DNA of 64,000 nucleotides, from the NCBI RefSeq assembly GCF_003056355.1, contig NZ_PYVW01000014.1, positions 62,001 to 126,000 of the forward strand. Reading direction: 5' to 3'. A program made the position numbers and the translations under genes. The stretch is from Devosia naphthalenivorans (GTDB lineage Bacteria > Pseudomonadota > Alphaproteobacteria > Rhizobiales > Devosiaceae). The notes beneath the pieces are model-generated. The model was not told where the DNA came from, did not search any database, and worked only from the letters and a program-made list of their open reading frames with translations. Positions 36,661-45,753 of the stretch are shown in pieces (the first letter of the stretch is position 1; each line of letters starts with the position of its first letter).

Positions 36661-37581
36661 ATGACCGATCGCCCGCCCCACCTGGACCCGAAGAATTCGT
36701 TCCAGGGCCTGATCCTGACGCTCCAGAACTTCTGGGCAGCGCAAGGCTGCGTCATCCTGCAGCCCTATGACATGCAGATGGGCGCCGGCACTTTCCATAC
36801 CGCGACCACCCTGCGCTCGTTGGGGCCGCGGCCGTGGAAGGCCGCTTATGTGCAGCCTTCGCGGCGGCCCAAGGATGGGCGTTATGGCGAAAATCCCAAT
36901 CGGTTGCAGCATTATTACCAGTTTCAGGTGATCCTGAAGCCGTCGCCCGCCAACATCCAGGAACTATATTTGCAGTCGCTTGCGGAGATCGGGCTCGATG
37001 CTTCGCTGCATGATATCCGGTTCGTCGAAGACGATTGGGAAAGCCCGACGCTGGGTGCCTGGGGGCTGGGCTGGGAGTGCTGGTGCGACGGGATGGAAGT
37101 GTCGCAGTTCACCTATTTCCAGCAGGTCGCCGGCTTCGAGTGTTCCCCCGTTCCGGGCGAGATAACCTATGGGTTGGAACGCCTTGCCATGTATGTGCAA
37201 GGCGTTGAAAACGTTTATGATTTGAACTTCAACGGGGGCACCGGCGAGGACCGGGTTTCCTATGGCGAGGTGTTCCTGCAGAACGAGCAGGAATCGTCAA
37301 AATACAATTTCGAAGTCGCCAATACCGAGATCCTGTTCCGCCACTTTGCCGATGCGGAAAACGAGTGCCGGGCGATCCTCGACAAGAGCGCCGAAGGCAA
37401 TCGCCACACCATGGCTATCCCCGCCTATGAGCAGGTGATCAAGGCTTCTCACAACTTCAATTTGCTCGATGCGCGGGGCGCGATCTCGGTTACCGAGCGC
37501 CAGAGCTATATCCTGCGTATTCGCGAATTGGCGAAAAGCTGCGGGGAAGCATGGTTGCAAACTGAAGGCGGCAGCGCCTGA
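36661..37581 (+). CDS. glyQ: Glycine-tRNA ligase alpha subunit
   Basis: 306 aa, standard length. The class II motifs are present: [40 protein letters not shown], then [20 protein letters not shown] and [25 protein letters not shown] lies 7 nt before the ATG. It forms the alpha2beta2 bacterial GlyRS with GlyS, whose gene lies 2.9 kb downstream with lemA and a DUF2207 gene in between. It also links to the glycine theme of the gcv operon, though no regulatory connection is visible. Confidence 0.98.
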   Translation: MTDRPPHLDPKNSFQGLILTLQNFWAAQGCVILQPYDMQMGAGTFHTATTLRSLGPRPWKAAYVQPSRRPKDGRYGENPNRLQHYYQFQVILKPSPANIQELYLQSLAEIGLDASLHDIRFVEDDWESPTLGAWGLGWECWCDGMEVSQFTYFQQVAGFECSPVPGEITYGLERLAMYVQGVENVYDLNFNGGTGEDRVSYGEVFLQNEQESSKYNFEVANTEILFRHFADAENECRAILDKSAEGNRHTMAIPAYEQVIKASHNFNLLDARGAISVTERQSYILRIRELAKSCGEAWLQTEGGSA

Positions 37582-37722
37582 TCTTTCTCCCGTTTTGTGC
37601 CCGGTTTGCTTCGAGCATGCTTCGGTTTTGCTCTGCTTTAAAACAGCAATGCACCCATTGCGCCCGCTCTGCGCCAATGCAAGTGTCCGGTCCGGGGTTT
37701 TGCCTGAGGGGATAAGAAGCAC

Positions 37723-38283
37723 ATGTTCGGCTGGATTGTTCTGGGCGTCGTCGTCGTCGCCGCGCTTTACGCCGTCACCATCTATAATGGCTTGGTCAAG
37801 AACCGGCAGATGGTGGAGGAGGGCTGGTCCGGCATCGATGTGCAACTCAAGCGCCGCACCGATCTGATCCCCAATCTCATGGAAACCGTAAAGGGCTACA
37901 TGTCCCACGAGCGCGAGACGCTCGAGGCGGTCACCAATGCCCGTGCCGCAGCGACCAGCGCTGCAAGCGGTACGCCCGAACAGCGCGCGGCCGCTGAAGG
38001 TCAGCTTTCATCGGCGCTGGGCCGGCTGATTGCGACGGCCGAGGCCTATCCCGACCTCAAGGCGAATACGACTTTTCTGGAGTTCCAAGAAGCGCTGCAG
38101 ACGGTCGAGGACGAAATCCAGATGTCCCGGCGTTACTACAATGGCGCGGTGCGGAACCTCAATGTCATGGTGGAATCGGTGCCGTCCAACTTCATCGCCG
38201 GGCCGTTCGGGTTCCAGAAGGCGCAGTATTTCGAGTTGGACAACACGGCCGAGCGTGCGGTTCCGAGCGTGAAGTTCGGCTAG
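37723..38283 (+). CDS. lemA: LemA family protein
   Basis: 186 aa. One N-terminal membrane helix (GWIVLGVVVVAALYAVTIY) and then the LemA coiled-coil helices, with the conserved LVKNRQMVEEGWSGIDVQLKRR, RTDLIPNLMETVKGYMSHE and the C-terminal block SRRYYNGAVRNLNVMVESVPSN and IAGPFGFQKAQYFE. The family's function is unclear. Co-occurrence with a DUF2207 membrane protein downstream is a frequent genomic pair. GAGGGG lies about 10 nt before the ATG. Confidence 0.95.
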   Translation: MFGWIVLGVVVVAALYAVTIYNGLVKNRQMVEEGWSGIDVQLKRRTDLIPNLMETVKGYMSHERETLEAVTNARAAATSAASGTPEQRAAAEGQLSSALGRLIATAEAYPDLKANTTFLEFQEALQTVEDEIQMSRRYYNGAVRNLNVMVESVPSNFIAGPFGFQKAQYFELDNTAERAVPSVKFG

Positions 38284-38300
38284 AACCGGACTTCCAGCAG

Positions 38301-38393
38301 CCCTCATGGTGAGCTTGTCGAACCACGAGGGCGGGCGAGTGGAGGCTTGCGTGCCACGACCTCGTGGTTCGACAGGCTCACCATGAGGTCTAC
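38301..38393. repeat. Palindromic repeat, family B, copy 2 (complete)
   Basis: Left arm CCTCATGGTGAGCTTGTCG then AACCACGAGG and right arm CCTCGTGGTTCGACAGGCTC then ACCATGAGG are near-perfect inverse copies about 30 nt apart. Each arm is itself partly palindromic. It lies between lemA and the DUF2207 gene. Confidence 0.85.
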
Positions 38394-38429
38394 TGGTCGA
38401 TATCGGTCGAACTCTTGATTGGCTGACGC

Positions 38430-40352
38430 ATGCACACAACTCTGCGCATAATCTATCTCATCGCCGCCTGCCTCCTCCTCGCGCTGCCTGCCATGGCGCG
38501 CGAGGAAATTCGCGCCTTTCATTCCGATATCATCGTCAACACCGATGCTTCGGTGACGGTTACCGAGACGCTGGAGGTGAATGCCGAGGGTGTCGACATT
38601 CGGCGCGGCATCTATCGCGATATTCCTGTCCTGCTCCTGGGCAGCAATGGCGCCGAAATCCGGCCTGATCTGGAAGTCACCAGCGTTACGCGCGATGGCC
38701 AGGACGAGGTGTTTCGCGTCGAGCGCATGGGGGATTTCCAGCGTATCTGGATCGGCAACCCGGATGAGTTCGTCGGGCGCGGAGTGCATAGCTACGCCAT
38801 CACCTACACGATGAGCCGCGCCGCCCGGGCGTTTGAGGATCACGACGAACTCTATTGGAATGTCACCGGCAATTACTGGATTTTTCCGATCCTGTCGGCG
38901 CGCGCCACGGTGCATTTGCCTGATGGTGCGGTCATTTCCCAGCTGGCGGGCTATACCGGGCCGGTGGGTTCTACAGAGCAGGCCGTTTCTGCCGAGCGCA
39001 GTTCAGACACCACGGCCAGCTTCCGCGCGACACGCGCGCTCGGAGCCGGTGAGGGCATGACCATTGCGGTGGCCTTCAACAAAGGCGTCATTACTTTTCC
39101 GACCGGGGCAGGGGCGCTGGCGCAATTGCTGGGTGACCTGAGCGGCGTCATCTTCCCACTGGTTGCGGCTGCAATCGCCATTGTGTTTAACGCCCTGACC
39201 TGGAGCCGCGTCGGCCGCGATCCGCAAAAGGGTGTGGTCATTCCCCTGTTTCATCCGCCGAAGGGTTTTTCGCCGCCGCTGGTCCATTACGTCCACAAAT
39301 GGGGCTTTCAGAACGCGGGCTGGACCGCGCTGACGGCGGCTATTTTCGACCTGGGCGTCAAGGGCCTCGTCACCATCGACAATTCCGAGGGCAAGCTTGC
39401 CATCAGCCGCACCGGCAAGCGGCCAGACAAACCCCTGCCCAAGGGCGAGCAGGTGCTTTTCGACTATTTGGATGGCGGCGGCACGACGGTGATCGACAAG
39501 TCCAGCGGCGTTAAATGGGCCGCCAAGCGGGCCGAATTCACCAGCGCGATCAAACGGGAAAATGGCTCGCGCTGGTTCAAGACCAATACGGCCTATTCCA
39601 TGCTCAGCTTTTTGGTGGCTGCGATCCTGCTCTTTGTCATGGCCGCCATGGAATGGCTGGACCCGCTGTGGCTGGTCGGCTCGGTCGTTGGCGGCGTTGT
39701 TGTGGGGGTGATCCTGGGTGTTGCCAGCCGTGGCTTCAGCGCATTCAAGCCCGGCAATCTTTTCACCCTCGGCATGATCGCGCTGCTCGGGTTCAATGTC
39801 CTGGGTAGCTTCGCCTCGGGGTTTTCCGAGATGGCGATCAACACGGCTGCCATTTCGGCCGTCAGCATTGTGCTGACCACCGTCGTCTTCGCCATGTTGA
39901 TGGGCGCCCCGACGGCTCCGGGCCGCAAGGCGATGGACGAGATCGAGGGCCTGAAGCTTTACCTCGAAACAGCCGAGAAAGAGCGCCTCAACATGGCGGG
40001 CGCTCCGCCGATGACCATCGAACGCTTCGAGCGGCTTCTGCCCCATGCCATAGCGCTGGGTGTCGAGAAGCCCTGGAGCGAGCATTTCGACGCCGAACTC
40101 GCCCGCCATGCCGTGGCAGACGCCGACCGGTCCTATTCGCCCCACTGGTATCGTGGCGGCTCGCATGGTTCTGCCGCCCGTTCGGCCGCATCCATGACCA
40201 GCGCGGTCAGCGCCGCTGCCGCCAGCATGACGGCGGCCATGGTCGCGGCCCAACCGGTGCAGGCAAGCTCCTCGGGCTTCAGTTCGGGCGGTGGTGGCGG
40301 GGGTGGCTCATCCGGCGGCGGGGGCGGCGGCGGTGGCGGAGGGGGCTGGTAG
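38430..40352 (+). CDS. DUF2207 domain membrane protein with poly-Gly tail
   Basis: 640 aa. Signal peptide (residues 1-22), an extracytoplasmic beta-rich DUF2207 domain (REEIRAFHSDIIVNTDASVTV, GIYRDIP, YWNVTGNYW, NKGVITFP), a membrane helix near residue 235, a cytoplasmic winged-helix-like region (FDLGVKGLVTIDN), two to three further helices at about 390-490 and a C-terminal Ala/Ser-rich then Gly-rich stretch ending GGGGGGGW. Such Gly-rich ends are common in DUF2207 proteins. Function is unknown; pairing with LemA suggests an envelope role. An 18-bp tandem duplication (GGCTGGTAGGCGGCAGAC, 40344-40379) spans the stop codon. Confidence 0.9.
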   Translation: MHTTLRIIYLIAACLLLALPAMAREEIRAFHSDIIVNTDASVTVTETLEVNAEGVDIRRGIYRDIPVLLLGSNGAEIRPDLEVTSVTRDGQDEVFRVERMGDFQRIWIGNPDEFVGRGVHSYAITYTMSRAARAFEDHDELYWNVTGNYWIFPILSARATVHLPDGAVISQLAGYTGPVGSTEQAVSAERSSDTTASFRATRALGAGEGMTIAVAFNKGVITFPTGAGALAQLLGDLSGVIFPLVAAAIAIVFNALTWSRVGRDPQKGVVIPLFHPPKGFSPPLVHYVHKWGFQNAGWTALTAAIFDLGVKGLVTIDNSEGKLAISRTGKRPDKPLPKGEQVLFDYLDGGGTTVIDKSSGVKWAAKRAEFTSAIKRENGSRWFKTNTAYSMLSFLVAAILLFVMAAMEWLDPLWLVGSVVGGVVVGVILGVASRGFSAFKPGNLFTLGMIALLGFNVLGSFASGFSEMAINTAAISAVSIVLTTVVFAMLMGAPTAPGRKAMDEIEGLKLYLETAEKERLNMAGAPPMTIERFERLLPHAIALGVEKPWSEHFDAELARHAVADADRSYSPHWYRGGSHGSAARSAASMTSAVSAAAASMTAAMVAAQPVQASSSGFSSGGGGGGGSSGGGGGGGGGGGW

Positions 40353-40434
40353 GCGGCAGACGGCTGGTAGGCGGTAGACATGCCCGCCTGCCCAAGTTAA
40401 GCAAACCTCGCATTCTTCCTCCCTGGTACCCGCC

Positions 40435-42459
40435 ATGCCCGAACTGCTGCTCGAACTCTTCTCCGAGGAAATTCCCGCCCGCTTTCAGCGTCGTGCGGCC
40501 GATGACCTGCGCAAGGCCGTGACCAACGGCCTGGTCGATGCGGGCCTGGTCTATGAGGGTGCCAAGGCTTTTGCCACGCCGCGCCGCCTGGCGCTGACCG
40601 TGACCGGGCTTCCGGCGCGTTCGCCTGATACGCGAGAGGAAAAGAAGGGCCCGAAAGTTGGGGCGCCGCAGCCGGCAATCGACGGGTTCCTGCGTGCTGC
40701 GGGCCTTCAATCGATCGATCAGGCCAAGGTAGAATCCGACCCCAAGAAGGGCGATTTCTATGTTGCCCAGATCAACAAGCCGGGCGCCGATGCCGTAGCG
40801 CTGCTGTCAGCCATCTTGCCCAAGGTCCTGACGGATTTTCCCTGGGCCAAGTCGATGCGCTGGGGCACTGGCAGCTTCAACTGGGTCCGGCCGCTGCGCG
40901 CCATTACGGCCACATTCGGCAGCGAAAACGAAGACCCGGTGGTGATCTCCTTTGATTCCAATGAATTGACATCGGGCCAGACCACCTTCGGCCACCGTTT
41001 CCTCGCGCCACAGCCAATCAAGGTGAAGCGCTTCGACGACTATGTGACGGCACTCGAACGCGCCAAGGTCGTGCTCGATATCGACCGCCGCAAGGACATT
41101 ATCCGCTCCGAAGCGGAGCACCTGGCATTTGCGCAGGGGCTCAGCGTCATCAGCGACGAGGGGCTGCTTGAAGAGGTTTCCGGGCTGGTGGAATGGCCCG
41201 TGGTCATGATGGGGTCATTTGATCCCGATTTCCTCAAGCTGCCCGAGGAAGTGATCATCGCCACCATTCGCGCCAACCAGAAGTGCTTCTGCCTGCGCGA
41301 TGGCTCGGGCAAGCTGGCGCCAAACTTCATCATCACCGCCAATACGGTCGCTACCGATGGCGGCGCCATCATTACCGCGGGCAATGAGCGCGTCATCCGT
41401 GCGCGCTTGAGCGACGCGGCATTCTTCTACAATGGCGATCTGGCGACCCCGCTGGAGAACAGCATTCCCAAGCTGGAAGACAGCGTGTTCCACGCCAAGC
41501 TGGGGACCCAGTTTGCCCGCGTCGAACGGCTGGTCAAGCTTGCGGGCGAAATCGCGCCGCAGGTGGGGGCGGACCCGGAACGCGCCAAGCGCGCAGCCAT
41601 GCTCGCCAAGGCCGATTTGACGACGGGAATGGTCGGGGAATTTCCCGAATTGCAGGGCCTGATGGGGCGTTACTATGCGACGGCGCAGGCCGAACCGGCC
41701 GATATCGCTGCCGCTATCGAGATGCACTACAAGCCGCTGGGGCCGACGGACAAAGTGCCGACCGAGCCGACGTCCATCGCCGTAGCGCTGGCGGACAAGC
41801 TGGATTTGCTCAAGGGTTTCTGGGCGATCGATGAAAAGCCGACTGGTTCGCGCGATCCGTTTGCACTGCGGCGGGCGGCCCTGGGCGTGATCCGCATCAT
41901 TTCCGAAAACGGCCTGCGCTTCCCGCTCCAGGTCGAACCCGATCTGCTGGCGTTTTTCCATGATCGCCTAAAGGTTTCGCTGCGCGATGCCGGTGCCCGC
42001 CATGATCTGGTGGATGCCGTGATCTCGTCGGATAGCAACGATATCCTGCAGATCACGCAGCGGGCCGAGGCGCTTTCGAGCTTGCTGTCGTCAGCCGATG
42101 GGCAGAATTTGCTGGCCGGCTACAAGCGCGCGGCAAATATTCTGGCGGCCGAGGAGAAGAAGGACGGCAAGAGCTATCCAGGGACGGTGTCGCAGGATGA
42201 TCTGCAGGGCGCTGAGGAAACGGGGCTCGCTTTCGCAGTGGATGCGGTCCATGCGGCGGTCGCCAATCATGTCGCCAAGGATGACTACAAGGGGGCGATG
42301 GCCGAATTGGCGACGCTGCGCGCGCCGGTCGATGCTTTCTTCACGGCGGTGCTGGTCAATGATGCCGATCCGGCGATCCGGGCGAACCGGTTGAATTTGT
42401 TGGCCCGCCTGCGCGATACGATGCACCTGGTGGCGGATTTTTCAAAGGTGGCTGGGTAA
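40435..42459 (+). CDS. glyS: Glycine-tRNA ligase beta subunit
   Basis: 674 aa, slightly shorter than E. coli GlyS (689 aa). Family blocks: [20 protein letters not shown] at the N-terminus, [45 protein letters not shown], then [17 protein letters not shown] and the C-terminal anticodon-binding domain ending [17 protein letters not shown]. Separated from glyQ by the lemA-DUF2207 pair on the same strand. Confidence 0.98.
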   Translation: MPELLLELFSEEIPARFQRRAADDLRKAVTNGLVDAGLVYEGAKAFATPRRLALTVTGLPARSPDTREEKKGPKVGAPQPAIDGFLRAAGLQSIDQAKVESDPKKGDFYVAQINKPGADAVALLSAILPKVLTDFPWAKSMRWGTGSFNWVRPLRAITATFGSENEDPVVISFDSNELTSGQTTFGHRFLAPQPIKVKRFDDYVTALERAKVVLDIDRRKDIIRSEAEHLAFAQGLSVISDEGLLEEVSGLVEWPVVMMGSFDPDFLKLPEEVIIATIRANQKCFCLRDGSGKLAPNFIITANTVATDGGAIITAGNERVIRARLSDAAFFYNGDLATPLENSIPKLEDSVFHAKLGTQFARVERLVKLAGEIAPQVGADPERAKRAAMLAKADLTTGMVGEFPELQGLMGRYYATAQAEPADIAAAIEMHYKPLGPTDKVPTEPTSIAVALADKLDLLKGFWAIDEKPTGSRDPFALRRAALGVIRIISENGLRFPLQVEPDLLAFFHDRLKVSLRDAGARHDLVDAVISSDSNDILQITQRAEALSSLLSSADGQNLLAGYKRAANILAAEEKKDGKSYPGTVSQDDLQGAEETGLAFAVDAVHAAVANHVAKDDYKGAMAELATLRAPVDAFFTAVLVNDADPAIRANRLNLLARLRDTMHLVADFSKVAG

Positions 42460-42497
42460 TAGTGGGGGCGGCGTGGGGTCGCATAGACTTCACACAG

Positions 42498-42587
42498 TAG
42501 ACCTCATCCTGAGCTTGTCGAAGGACGAGGTCGTGGCACATTTGCGTGCCCGATCTCGTGGTTCGACAGGCTCACCATGAGGTCTCA
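42498..42587. repeat. Palindromic repeat, family B, copy 3 (complete)
   Basis: Left arm AGACCTCATCCTGAGCTTGT then CGAAGGACGAGG; right arm ATCTCGTGGTTCGACAGGCT then CACCATGAGGTCT. The arms are inverse copies with some mismatches. It lies just after glyS. Confidence 0.85.
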
Positions 42588-42715
42588 GGTCCCTTCACAT
42601 TAAGGCGTGTGCAGCGAACCCCTGCACCTGACGCGCGGAACGGCGTTGAGCGGAGTGCGTTCCGGTAGGCCCGCCGGGCAAGCCGCCTTGCTTTAAACAC
42701 GTCCAAGGATTTCCC

Positions 42716-43696
42716 ATGAGTGTCGGACTGCTCGCCCTGCTCGATGATGTCGCTGGACTGGTAAAGGTCGCTGCTGCGTCCCTCGATGATGTCGCGGGGC
42801 AGGCGGCGAAGGCCGGCGTCAAGGCGGCCGGCGCGGTGATCGACGATGCTGCGGTGACACCCAACTACGTGCACGGCTTCACCGCGGACCGCGAATTGCC
42901 CATCATTGGCAAGATCGCCTGGGGGTCGGTGAAGAACAAGCTGATCTTTCTCCTGCCGGCGGCGCTTGGGCTGAGCTTTTTTGCGCCCTGGCTCATCACG
43001 CCGCTCCTGATGATCGGCGGCGCCTATCTTTGCTACGAAGGCGCCGAGAAGGTGTTTCATGCCCTGCTGCCGCACAAGGCCGAGGCGCATGAGGCAGGGC
43101 TTGAGCCGGCAGCCCTGGCGCCGCAATCGCTGGAAGACGAGAAGGTGGCGGGCGCCATCAAGACCGATTTCATTCTTTCCGCCGAGATCATGACCATCAT
43201 CCTGGCGGCTATCGATATTCCCGAGTTCTGGACGCGGGCCGCGATTCTGGCTCTTGCGGGCGTGGGCATCACCATTGCGGTCTATGGTGCCGTCGCACTG
43301 ATCGTCAAAGCCGATGATTTTGGCGTCTGGACCGCACGCCATGCGCGCACCGGCGCGGGGCGGGCGTTTGGCCGGGGCATTGTTTCGTTCATGCCAAAGT
43401 TCATGACCGTGCTCGGCATTATCGGCACCGCCGCCATGACCTGGGTCGGCGGCAGCATCGTCGCCCATGGGCTGTTCGAATTCGGCCTGGATGCACCCGA
43501 GCAAATTATCGAGGCGGCGGCGCATTGGGCGGAGCACAGTTTCCCTGCCATTGCAGCCTTTGCCGGATGGCTCGCCACTGCGATGGTGGACTTCGTGTTC
43601 GGGCTCGCTCTGGGTGCCGCCATGATCCCGGTGGCCGGCTATCTCATCGCCCCGGCCTGGAAAGTCATCAAGAGCGCGTTGCCTCAGCGGGCGTAG
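42716..43696 (+). CDS. DUF808 family membrane protein (YedI-like)
   Basis: 326 aa. The N-terminus MSVGLLALLDDVAGLVKVAAASLDDVAG and the blocks AVIDDAAVTPNYVHG, REL-PIIGKIAWGSVKNK and GAYLCYEGAEKVFH are characteristic of DUF808. Several membrane segments follow (for example IFLLPAALGLSFFAPWLITPLLM and FVFGLALGAAMIPVAGYLI). Function unknown. Its stop abuts the stop of the convergent rnhA gene with no gap. Confidence 0.92.
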   Translation: MSVGLLALLDDVAGLVKVAAASLDDVAGQAAKAGVKAAGAVIDDAAVTPNYVHGFTADRELPIIGKIAWGSVKNKLIFLLPAALGLSFFAPWLITPLLMIGGAYLCYEGAEKVFHALLPHKAEAHEAGLEPAALAPQSLEDEKVAGAIKTDFILSAEIMTIILAAIDIPEFWTRAAILALAGVGITIAVYGAVALIVKADDFGVWTARHARTGAGRAFGRGIVSFMPKFMTVLGIIGTAAMTWVGGSIVAHGLFEFGLDAPEQIIEAAAHWAEHSFPAIAAFAGWLATAMVDFVFGLALGAAMIPVAGYLIAPAWKVIKSALPQRA

Positions 43697-44167
43697 TCAA
43701 ACCGGCGGCATCAGCGGGTCGCGGCGCTTGGTTTTGAAGGGCGCCATGCCTTCGTTGGCAAGCTGGTCTGCGCGCTCGTTGAGTTCATGCCCGGCGTGGC
43801 CCTTGACCCATTTCCACTCGATGGTGTGGCGCTTGGTGGCTTCGTCCAGCGCCTGCCAGAGTTCGAGATTCTTGACCGGCTTCTTGTCCGCCGTCTTCCA
43901 GCCATTGCGCTTCCAGCCGTGCATCCAGCTTTGCACGCCATTCTTGACGTATTGGCTGTCGGTGTGGATTTCCACTTCGCAGGGGCGCTTGAGCGCGGTT
44001 AGCGCCTCGATGGCGGCGGTCAGTTCCATCTTGTTGTTGGTGGTCAGCGCCTCGCCGCCTTTGAGTTCCCTGGTGTGGCCGCCATATTCCAGAATCGCGC
44101 CCCAGCCGCCTGGACCGGGATTGCCCGAACAGGCGCCATCGGTGTGGATGATGACCTTGTCGCTCAA
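43697..44167 (-). CDS. rnhA: Ribonuclease HI
   Basis: 156 aa from a TTG at 44167 (translated [21 protein letters not shown]), which overlaps the GNAT stop codon as TTGA and has GGAAG 8 nt upstream. The catalytic residues are Asp10 ([14 protein letters not shown]), Glu48 ([13 protein letters not shown]), Asp70 (HTDSQYV) and Asp134 ([15 protein letters not shown]). It degrades RNA in RNA-DNA hybrids. Last gene of the ispH-GNAT-rnhA unit. Confidence 0.96.
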   Translation of the reverse strand: MSDKVIIHTDGACSGNPGPGGWGAILEYGGHTRELKGGEALTTNNKMELTAAIEALTALKRPCEVEIHTDSQYVKNGVQSWMHGWKRNGWKTADKKPVKNLELWQALDEATKRHTIEWKWVKGHAGHELNERADQLANEGMAPFKTKRRDPLMPPV

Positions 44168-44685
44168 GCTGCCGGCTTCCGCATGATGTGAAACTGGCAT
44201 TCCTGGTTGTCGATGACAGCGACATGGGTCCTGGTCATGCCGATCCGCTGCAGAACGGCCAGGGAGGCAGAATTGCGCACATCGGCAAAGCCCAGGAAAT
44301 AGTCCCAGTCGGTCTCGCGAAAGATCCAGTCGCGCAGGCCGCTCGCGGCTTCGCTGGCATAACCCTGGCCATGATGCTCGGGCAGCAGGGCATAGCCGAT
44401 CTCGGGCTCGCCCTTGTCGCCGAACAATCCGAAGCCGGCGCGGCCGATGAACGCGCCATCGCTTTTGCGCGTCAGCCGCAGCTTGCCCATGCGGTGGCGG
44501 GCGAAGTTGTCGTGCCAAAGCGCAAGCCGGGTGGCGGCCTTCTCGCGGCTCCAGGGCTGCCCGTCCGCATCCAGATAGCGTGCGACCAGCGGGTCGCCGT
44601 GCAGCCGGACCAGATCGTCCAGTTCATCGTCCCGCCACCCGCTGAGGATCAGCCGGTCGGTTTCGAACAGTTTGAGTGCGCTCAT
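44164..44685 (-). CDS. GNAT family N-acetyltransferase
   Basis: 173 aa. RimJ/RimL-type acetyltransferase: [16 protein letters not shown] at the N-terminus, the acetyl-CoA loop [20 protein letters not shown], and C-terminal [16 protein letters not shown]. The substrate is unknown. The start overlaps the ispH stop (ATGA) and the stop overlaps the rnhA start (TTGA), so the three are translationally coupled. Confidence 0.93.
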   Translation of the reverse strand: MSALKLFETDRLILSGWRDDELDDLVRLHGDPLVARYLDADGQPWSREKAATRLALWHDNFARHRMGKLRLTRKSDGAFIGRAGFGLFGDKGEPEIGYALLPEHHGQGYASEAASGLRDWIFRETDWDYFLGFADVRNSASLAVLQRIGMTRTHVAVIDNQECQFHIMRKPAA

Positions 44686-45653
44686 TGCCCAACGGCCGCT
44701 TCGATTGTGCGCAGTTCGCGCGGGATGTTGAAGGCGATGTTTTCGCGCGCGGTTACTCGCGCCTCGACCTTGATGTCGTAGCGCTGGGCGAAGGCCTCGA
44801 TGACCTCGTCCACCAGCTTTTCGGGCGCCGATGCGCCGGCCGAAACGCCCAGTGATTTGATGCCTTCAAAGCGGGCCCAGTCGATTTCCGAGGCGCGATC
44901 GACCAGCATGGCGTTGCGGCAGCCGGCCCGCTCGGCGACTTCCACCAGCCGCAGCGAGTTTGATGAATTGGACGAGCCGACCACGATCATGGCGTCCACT
45001 TCCGGCGCCACGGCCTTGATGGCCTCCTGCCGGTTGGTGGTCGCGTAGCAGATGTCTTCCTTGTGCGGTCCGTTGATCGCGGGAAAGCGCAGTTTCAGTG
45101 CCTCGACGATTTCGCGGGTGTCATCGACCGAGAGCGTGGTCTGGGTAACGAACGCCAGATTGGCGGCATCGCGCGGCTCGAACGCCTGCGCATCCGCGAC
45201 CGTTTCGATCAGGGTGATCGAGCCGGGCGGCAATTGCCCCGTGGTACCCACGACTTCGGGATGCCCCTTGTGCCCGATCAGCACGATCTCATGGCCTTCG
45301 GCATAGTGGCGCTGCGCCTCGACATGAACCTTGCTCACCAGCGGACAGGTGGCGTCGAGAAAGAACATGTTGCGGCTTTTCGCATCGGCGGGAACCGATT
45401 TGGGCACGCCATGGGCCGAAAACACCACGGGCGCATCCGTTTCGGGGATCTCGCTCAGTTCCTCGACAAACACCGCGCCTTTGTCGCGCAGGCCATCCAC
45501 CACATATTTGTTGTGCACGATGGCATGGCGCACATAAACCGGCGCGCCATATTTTTCGAGTGCGAGCTCGACGATCTGGATCGCCCGGTCGACCCCGGCG
45601 CAAAAACCGCGCGGGGCACACAGCAGAATGTCTAGTTGTGGCCGCTTTTCCAT
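44682..45653 (-). CDS. ispH: 4-hydroxy-3-methylbut-2-enyl diphosphate reductase
   Basis: 323 aa. The three iron-sulfur cysteines are Cys18 ([12 protein letters not shown]), Cys103 ([12 protein letters not shown]) and Cys202 ([11 protein letters not shown]); the segments [13 protein letters not shown] and [13 protein letters not shown] are also diagnostic. Last step of the MEP isoprenoid pathway, complementing ispE and the polyprenyl synthase in this window. First gene of a tightly overlapping unit with GNAT and rnhA. Divergent from the PPDK-like gene. Confidence 0.98.
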   Translation of the reverse strand: MEKRPQLDILLCAPRGFCAGVDRAIQIVELALEKYGAPVYVRHAIVHNKYVVDGLRDKGAVFVEELSEIPETDAPVVFSAHGVPKSVPADAKSRNMFFLDATCPLVSKVHVEAQRHYAEGHEIVLIGHKGHPEVVGTTGQLPPGSITLIETVADAQAFEPRDAANLAFVTQTTLSVDDTREIVEALKLRFPAINGPHKEDICYATTNRQEAIKAVAPEVDAMIVVGSSNSSNSLRLVEVAERAGCRNAMLVDRASEIDWARFEGIKSLGVSAGASAPEKLVDEVIEAFAQRYDIKVEARVTARENIAFNIPRELRTIEAAVGQ

Positions 45654-45753
45654 ATGAGATCAGATGCTTTCGCTGAGCGAGCAAGTCAAGTCTTGTTGCG
45701 GTCGCACCGCCTCATGGGCAATATGCCCCCACAATAAGAGCAAGGACTTAAGT

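Noticed and set aside
37582..37722. Possible tRNA or small RNA between glyQ and lemA
   Set aside because: No cloverleaf or T-loop motif; only a small imperfect repeat around GCATGC and a ribosome site for lemA.
39003..40253. 416-codon minus-strand frame inside the DUF2207 gene
   Set aside because: Antisense shadow; the plus-strand protein has clear domain and signal features.
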